Source: Aquificaceae bacterium
Lineage (GTDB): Bacteria; Aquificota; Aquificia; Aquificales; Aquificaceae
Reading direction: 5' to 3'
NCBI GenBank assembly: GCA_015490115.1
Contig: WFYM01000113.1
Location: 1-9,190 of the forward strand
Length of the DNA stretch: 9,190 nt
A program made the position numbers and the translations under genes. Below, in pieces: positions 6,855 to 9,190 of the stretch (positions are counted from its first letter, which is position 1; each line of letters begins with the position of its first letter). Below the pieces are notes generated by a model, which saw only the letters and a list, made by a program, of their open reading frames with translations, was not told the origin of the DNA and made no database searches.

Positions 6855-7870
6855 CCCTCCACCCTGTTCTTTCCTTTCCTCTTGGCTTCGTAGAGCTTCC
6901 TGTCCGCCTCTTTTAGCATGTCTTCCGGACTGCCGAACTTATCTTCAGCTTCGACGACGCCGAAGCTCGCCGTCACGTTTACCTTCTTACCTTCAGCGTC
7001 TATGAAGTGGTTCTCTATTACCCTCCTTAGCCTCTCAGCTACTTTGAGGGCGTCCTCTTTCCTTATACCGGGGAGGAGGACAGCAAACTCCTCACCTCCC
7101 GTCCTTGCCGGGACGTCCTTCGCCCTCAGGTAGCTCTTCAGTATATTTCCCACCTCCTTGAGGACCTTGTCCCCTACGAGGTGTCCGTAAGTGTCGTTTA
7201 TGTTCTTGAAGCCGTCGAGGTCGAGCATTATGAGTGAGAAGGGGTAGCGGTATCTCTTGAAGTCCCTGAAGAACTCCTGAAGGGTCCTCTCGAAGGACCT
7301 CCTGTTCCTGAGTCCCGTAAGGGGGTCCACGTTCGCCTCCTCCCTCACCCTCCTCAGCTCGTCCCTTAGTCTCTTTATCTCCTTCCTCTGCTGGTCGAGT
7401 CTCCTCATGAACTTTCTGTTTATGTTCCTGAGTCCCTTCACCTCCTGCATTATGCCTTCGAGTATCCTCTGGAGGCTCTCGTTGCTCACCTCGGAAGCCA
7501 TCCTCTCTATCCTCAAGCTACCCCTCGATATCCCCTCGTTGTGTTCGGCAACAGCCCTTATTACCTTCTGGACCTCCTCGTAAAGATCTTCCGCGAGCCT
7601 GTCTATGAAGCCCGCGGACCTTTCCTCTTTTACCTGAAAGGTATCGAGGTAGAGGTCTATAAGTTCCGCTTTCGAAAGGTTCAGACCCTTCTCCCTGACG
7701 TAGCAGAATATCCTGAACCACCTGTCGTAGTTTTGGGGAGAGGGGATTATCTTCTCGCTCGCCATGAAGGAGAGGACCTCCTTCACTATCTCCCCAAGCT
7801 CCCTGTAGTCCTCTTCCGTTAAAGGTTCACCGTGGGTTACCTTCCTGTAGAGCTTGCAGTCTATCTTCAT
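6851..7870 (-). CDS. diguanylate cyclase with helical N-terminal region and coiled coil
   Basis: A 339-aa cytosolic protein (ATG at 7870; a TTG at 7876 would add Met-Val but puts the start deeper into the spacer). Residues about 15-125 are helical and contain IPSPQNYDRWF near 42-52, resembling a region with P-x-NY-x-xW seen at the N-terminus of many stand-alone GGDEF proteins; its ligand is unknown to me. A likely coiled coil (about 128-178, very rich in Arg, Lys and Glu) leads to the GGDEF domain (about 180-337). That domain has LDLDGFKNIND, GGEEF (258-262) and an intact inhibitory site R249-AKD252. The residue just before GGEEF is Thr where the other two have Tyr or Trp. There is no Shine-Dalgarno; TAAAAT on the minus strand (7883-7878) ends 7 nt before the ATG. 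It is convergent with uvrA and divergent from the amidohydrolase. Confidence 0.92.
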   Translation of the reverse strand: MKIDCKLYRKVTHGEPLTEEDYRELGEIVKEVLSFMASEKIIPSPQNYDRWFRIFCYVREKGLNLSKAELIDLYLDTFQVKEERSAGFIDRLAEDLYEEVQKVIRAVAEHNEGISRGSLRIERMASEVSNESLQRILEGIMQEVKGLRNINRKFMRRLDQQRKEIKRLRDELRRVREEANVDPLTGLRNRRSFERTLQEFFRDFKRYRYPFSLIMLDLDGFKNINDTYGHLVGDKVLKEVGNILKSYLRAKDVPARTGGEEFAVLLPGIRKEDALKVAERLRRVIENHFIDAEGKKVNVTASFGVVEAEDKFGSPEDMLKEADRKLYEAKRKGKNRVEG

Positions 7871-7887
7871 TACCAAAATTTTAAACT
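7871..7887. promoter_or_regulatory. 17-bp divergent spacer, candidate overlapping promoters
   Basis: This is the whole gap between two divergent ATGs. It is made of an AAAATTTTAAA core (7875-7885) holding TTTAAA at 7880-7885. Leftward, TAAAAT (7883-7878) sits 7 nt before the cyclase ATG, ideal for a leaderless transcript. Rightward, the best hexamer is CAAAAT (7874-7879), 8 nt before the amidohydrolase ATG, a weaker match. No Shine-Dalgarno on either side. Any -35 element must lie inside the opposing coding sequence; I see none that is good. Confidence 0.45.
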
Positions 7888-9030
7888 ATGAGGTTCGTCG
7901 ACGCCCACACACATATGGAGCTTTTCGCCCTGAAGGAGATCCCTTTGGAAGGTTTCGGAAGCCTCCCCGAGCTTTTGAGGGCTTTGGAGAGCTTCGAAGG
8001 GGGATCCCTCGTCGCTTGGGGATGGGACGAGAGGAGGCTCGGTGTCTTCCTCGAAAGGAAGCATTTGGACCACATCGAATACCCCCTCCTCCTCATTAGG
8101 GTTGACGGACACGTCGGCGTTGCAAACTCGAAAGCCATAGAACTTCTCGGTGTAGAGGAGTCCGAAAAGTTCGACCCGGAAAGGGGTCTGCTCTTCGAGG
8201 AAGCTCTGTGGGAGGCTGCTCGGAAACTAAAGCCAAAAGGGGAGAGGCTAAGGAGCTGTCTCATGAGAGGACTCGAAGAAGCCAAAAGTATGGGAATAGT
8301 TGAAGTCCACGACTTCGTAGACCCCGAAGTTGCACGCCTATACGCGGAGATGGAGAAGGAACTTCCAGTCCGCGTGGTCCTCATGCCCTACTACGAAGGG
8401 TATAAGGAGGTCCTAAGGCTCACGGAAAAGTCCGGTCTTGCCCTCGGCTGGGTGAAGGTTTACGTGGACGGGTCGGTAGGTGCGAGGACGGCATACCTTA
8501 AAGAGCCTTACGCGGACAGGGAGGGCTGGAGGGGGGTCCTATTGAAGAGCTGGGAGGATATAGCGAAGATAGTGGTGGAGCTTGAAAAGGAAAACCTCAG
8601 GGTCTCCCTCCACGCTATAGGCGACGGTGCGATAGAGGAGTGTATAAGGGCTTTCGAGGAGGTGGGACCGAGGCTCAAGTATCACAGGATAGAGCATGCG
8701 GAGCTGATAACGGAAGAGCAGGCAAGGAGGGTAAAAAAGCTCGGGCTTTTGATCTGCGCCCAGCCCAACTTCAACCCCTATTTCATGGAAACTTACATGA
8801 AAGCCCTCGGTGAGGAGAGGGCAAAGAGGATAAACCCTATAGGTATGCTCGACAGCCTCGGCGTCGACATGATATTCGGCTCGGACATGATGCCCTTCGA
8901 CCCGGAGTTCGGGATGAGGTATGCGGAAAAAATATTGGGAAGGGGGAAGGCTCGGTATTACTACGGGGGCTGGAGGGAGGAGGGGAGGTATGGTTTTGAC
9001 GATCAGAGCCTAAAGTCCTCACCGAGGTAA
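7888..9030 (+). CDS. compact YtcJ-like metal-dependent amidohydrolase
   Basis: A 380-aa predicted metal-dependent hydrolase of the amidohydrolase superfamily (amidohydrolase_3/YtcJ type). Substrate unknown; relatives cleave N-substituted formamides or other amides. Visible motifs: DAHTHM (5-10, metal-binding HxH), RVDGHVGVANSKAIE (71-85, the family's D-x-H...NS-x-A), VKVYVDGSVGARTAYL (189-204, with the conserved Lys/Asp strand), LHAIGDGA (241-248), RIEHAE (267-272) and GSDMMPFDP (331-339, with the active-site Asp). It is much shorter than the usual 500-550 aa: it opens directly at the first barrel strand, and after the catalytic Asp it lacks the usual stretch with the A-x-x-LG and GxLE-x-GK-x-AD motifs. 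So it appears to be a barrel without the beta-sandwich. The last nine codons overlap lptB on the other strand. ATG at 7888, no Shine-Dalgarno. Confidence 0.85.
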   Translation: MRFVDAHTHMELFALKEIPLEGFGSLPELLRALESFEGGSLVAWGWDERRLGVFLERKHLDHIEYPLLLIRVDGHVGVANSKAIELLGVEESEKFDPERGLLFEEALWEAARKLKPKGERLRSCLMRGLEEAKSMGIVEVHDFVDPEVARLYAEMEKELPVRVVLMPYYEGYKEVLRLTEKSGLALGWVKVYVDGSVGARTAYLKEPYADREGWRGVLLKSWEDIAKIVVELEKENLRVSLHAIGDGAIEECIRAFEEVGPRLKYHRIEHAELITEEQARRVKKLGLLICAQPNFNPYFMETYMKALGEERAKRINPIGMLDSLGVDMIFGSDMMPFDPEFGMRYAEKILGRGKARYYYGGWREEGRYGFDDQSLKSSPR

Positions 9031-9190
9031 GTTTCCCTAACCTCCCTTTTTTCGACTACGCTCTTTGGGTCCCCCTCCGCTATTATCCTTCCCTCGGAGA
9101 TTATGTAGACCCTGTCCACCATGGATATGGTCTCCCTGACGTTGTGGTCCGTGATCAGGATGCCTATGTTCTGGGTCTTTAGGTTCGTGA
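9003..9190 (-). CDS. lptB: LPS export ABC ATPase, C-terminal end (5' part outside window)
   Basis: The last 62 codons, including the stop (TGA at 9005-9003), of an ABC ATPase gene that enters from the right. The readable sequence ends ILITDHNVRET (with the H-loop His), SMVDRVYIISEGRIIAEGDPKSVV, EVRETYLGEDFRL. The ITDHNVRET motif and the terminal YLGEDFRL are characteristic of LptB, which powers extraction of lipopolysaccharide from the inner membrane with LptF/G/C. Walker A and B would lie upstream, beyond the window. The YLGEDF ending separates it from the branched-chain amino acid transporters LivF/LivG, its nearest relatives. It converges on the amidohydrolase gene with a 28-nt overlap (9003-9030). 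Confidence 0.93.
   Translation of the reverse strand, partial: TNLKTQNIGILITDHNVRETISMVDRVYIISEGRIIAEGDPKSVVEKREVRETYLGEDFRL

Noticed and set aside
7871..7876. TTG at 7876 as start of the third cyclase
   Set aside because: It would add only Met-Val, has no Shine-Dalgarno, and shortens the divergent gap to 11 bp; ATG at 7870 is simpler and fits the upstream TAAAAT box. Not excluded.
9024..9052. Possible intrinsic terminator after the amidohydrolase: GAGGT/ACCTC stem followed by six T
   Set aside because: The stem is only 5 bp with an 11-nt loop, weak for a thermophile, and the T-run is explained by the Lys-Arg codons of lptB on the other strand.
1..9190. Mobile element, phage, CRISPR or defence island
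   Set aside because: No transposase, integrase, direct-repeat array, terminal repeats or toxin-antitoxin pair seen; codon use is uniform across the window.

Overview
The window reads as tightly packed chromosomal DNA from a thermophilic, Gram-negative-type bacterium, most likely in or near the Aquificota. This placement is inference from several clues. Arg is almost always AGG and Ile mostly ATA. The proteins are rich in Lys and Glu. The RNase PH is 255 aa, the length I recall for Aquifex. A lipopolysaccharide exporter gene (lptB) implies an outer membrane. There is no rRNA, tRNA, CRISPR array, insertion sequence or phage gene, and no gene-free stretch longer than 25-30 bp.

Layout. The left edge (2-511, +) is the 3' end of an AmmeMemoRadiSam-type radical SAM gene. 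One base further on, a small gene on the minus strand (513-755) ends; it encodes a charged helical protein of 80 aa. A 25-bp divergent spacer follows. Then a run of five plus-strand genes with gaps of 7 nt or less, probably one operon, fills 781-6854: a membrane diguanylate cyclase (six predicted TM segments + GGDEF), rph (RNase PH), a lipoprotein carrying a CycH/CcmI-like C-terminal domain, a cytosolic GAF-GGDEF diguanylate cyclase, and uvrA. Converging on uvrA is a third diguanylate cyclase (6851-7870, -) with a helical N-terminus and coiled coil; the two stop codons share one TTAA. After a 17-bp divergent spacer comes a compact YtcJ-like amidohydrolase (7888-9030, +). Its 3' end overlaps by 28 nt the 3' end of lptB (9003-9190, -), which runs out of the window.

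How the genes work together. Three enzymes predicted to make cyclic di-GMP lie within about 7 kb. Their input regions differ (membrane, GAF, helical/coiled-coil), and all three keep the GGEEF active site and the RxxD inhibitory site. No phosphodiesterase or receptor gene is in view. Two of them are interleaved with RNA-processing (rph) and DNA-repair (uvrA) genes, which may reflect only genome compaction.

The most unusual feature is at the gene starts. Six of eight visible starts have no Shine-Dalgarno. Four of them (second ATG of the 80-aa gene, rph, uvrA, third cyclase) are preceded 7-9 nt upstream by a TAAAWT box, suggesting leaderless transcripts. The two genes inside the operon that overlap their neighbour have strong Shine-Dalgarno sequences with TTG and GTG starts. 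Both divergent spacers contain a TTTAAA palindrome that could serve as a two-way promoter.
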